Of a DNA stretch of 64,000 bases, positions 63,477-64,000 are shown in pieces. A model generated the notes under the pieces. It saw only the letters and a list, made by a program, of their open reading frames with translations. It did no database searches and had not been told where the DNA came from. This DNA comes from Lentibacillus sp. CBA3610 (GTDB lineage: Bacteria; Bacillota; Bacilli; Bacillales; Amphibacillaceae), in NCBI RefSeq assembly GCF_013373365.1, contig NZ_CP035925.1, positions 1,116,001 through 1,180,000 on the forward strand, read 5' to 3'. A program made the position numbers and the translations under genes. The first letter of the stretch is position 1. The number at the start of each line of letters is the position of its first letter.

Positions 63477-64000
63477 TTGAAAAACATCCTCATTATTCAT
63501 ACAGGCGGAACGATATCAATGCTGGAAAACAAAAACACGGGGGAAGTAACAACAACAAATCGGCATCCATTAAAGGATTTGTCCAATCAGCTGGAATTAC
63601 CTGCTCAGATCGATGAGATTATTCCTTTCTCGGTTCCTTCTCCGCAAATTACACCGCAGCACATGCTGCAGCTGGCGAAAAAAATTAACGAACTGGCAGA
63701 CGATTATGATGGATTTGTTGTTACACACGGGACGGATACGCTTGAAGAGACGGCGTATTTTCTTGATCTGGTTGTCGAAACAAACAAGCCGGTTATCATT
63801 ACCGGCGCCATGAGGTCAACCAATGAAATAGGCTCAGATGCCCTTTACAACCTGATTAGCTCTTTGAGAACAACTGCCAGCGATCAAGCATGGAATAAAG
63901 GTGTGCTGGTTGTTATGAACGATGAAATACATACAGCAAGAAACGTAACAAAAACATCAACAAGTAATGTGGCAACGTTCCAAAGCCCGCAATATGGCCC
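63477..64000 (+). CDS. ansA: L-asparaginase (3' part outside window)
   Basis: The N-terminal 174 residues of a bacterial asparaginase that hydrolyses asparagine to aspartate and ammonia. The first catalytic Thr is in 'IHTGGTISM' and the second in 'VVTHGTDTLEETAYFLDL'; 'VIITGAMRSTNEIGSDALYN' and 'VVMNDEIHTARNVTKTSTSN' follow. The start is TTG after AAAAGGTG, 7 bases upstream. With no signal peptide it is probably the cytoplasmic type. It is divergent from prsW; in B. subtilis a different gene lies here. Confidence 0.9.
   Translation, partial: MKNILIIHTGGTISMLENKNTGEVTTTNRHPLKDLSNQLELPAQIDEIIPFSVPSPQITPQHMLQLAKKINELADDYDGFVVTHGTDTLEETAYFLDLVVETNKPVIITGAMRSTNEIGSDALYNLISSLRTTASDQAWNKGVLVVMNDEIHTARNVTKTSTSNVATFQSPQYG

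Overview
The window reads as chromosomal DNA from an endospore-forming member of the Bacillaceae. Long stretches keep the gene order known from the Bacillus subtilis 'yp' region (ypbQ-bcsA, ypsC-rnpB-gpsB, yppE-yppC/recU-ponA, nth-dnaD-asnS-aspB-ypmB-dinG, birA-cca-bshA-mgsA, ypjA-qcrCBA-ypiF-ypiB-ypiA, aroE-tyrA-hisC-aroB-aroF, ndk-hepT-menG-hepS-mtrB-hbs-spoIVA-yphF-yphE, gpsA-der-yphA, ypfD-plsC-cmk, ypeB-sleB-prsW). Sporulation and germination genes (sspM, ypjB, spoIVA, spoVIF, ypeB, sleB) confirm a spore former. I cannot fix the genus. A halotolerant Lentibacillus/Virgibacillus/Oceanobacillus-like organism is a guess.

Layout. 0-5 kb: the Tat export system (partial tatC, two tatA), mobA, and a dfrA-thyA pair; then on the plus strand an NlpC/P60 wall hydrolase and a DUF2512 membrane protein. 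5-12 kb: ypgQ and fhs; a cold-shock gene with a long leader; the alkylpyrone pair bpsA-bpsB; the rRNA methylase ypsC; the class B RNase P RNA. 12-24 kb: division, pyrimidine salvage, wall synthesis, recombination and replication genes, then asnS, aspB and ypmB. 24-30 kb: dinG, birA, cca, bshA, mgsA. 30.2-32.3 kb: three consecutive broken genes (dapB, ypjD, ypjC). 33-40 kb: yugP, ypjB (shortened), ypjA, the menaquinol:cytochrome c reductase operon qcrABC, ypiF, ypiB, ypiA. 40-50 kb: aromatic amino acid and menaquinone side-chain genes, TRAP (mtrB), HU (hbs), with a cheR remnant between aroC and ndk. 50-60 kb: spoIVA, yphF, yphE, spoVIF, gpsA, der, yphA, the S1-domain protein, plsC, cmk and a ypfA remnant. 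60-64 kb: ypeB-sleB, prsW and a divergent, truncated asparaginase gene.

How the genes work together: thyA-dfrA-fhs serve one-carbon metabolism. aroA/tyrA/hisC/aroB/aroC make chorismate-derived amino acids. hepS/menG/hepT make menaquinone, which feeds qcrABC. gpsA and plsC supply phospholipid. The spore genes act at coat assembly (spoIVA, spoVIF) and cortex lysis (sleB/ypeB).

The least ordinary content is between the genes. (1) Four long mosaic hairpin repeats of about 400-550 bp plus one solo end share and swap modules. (2) A second small hairpin repeat occurs twice. (3) A 2-kb indel-rich block disables dapB, ypjD and ypjC. (4) Remnants of cheR and of the YcgR-like brake gene ypfA suggest loss of motility. 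(5) TRAP is kept although the trp operon, aroH and mtrA are missing from their usual places. (6) Palindromes and repeated motifs occur near mtrB, hbs and cmk. I found no CRISPR array, complete insertion sequence, prophage or tRNA, and no multi-gene system that I would call new.
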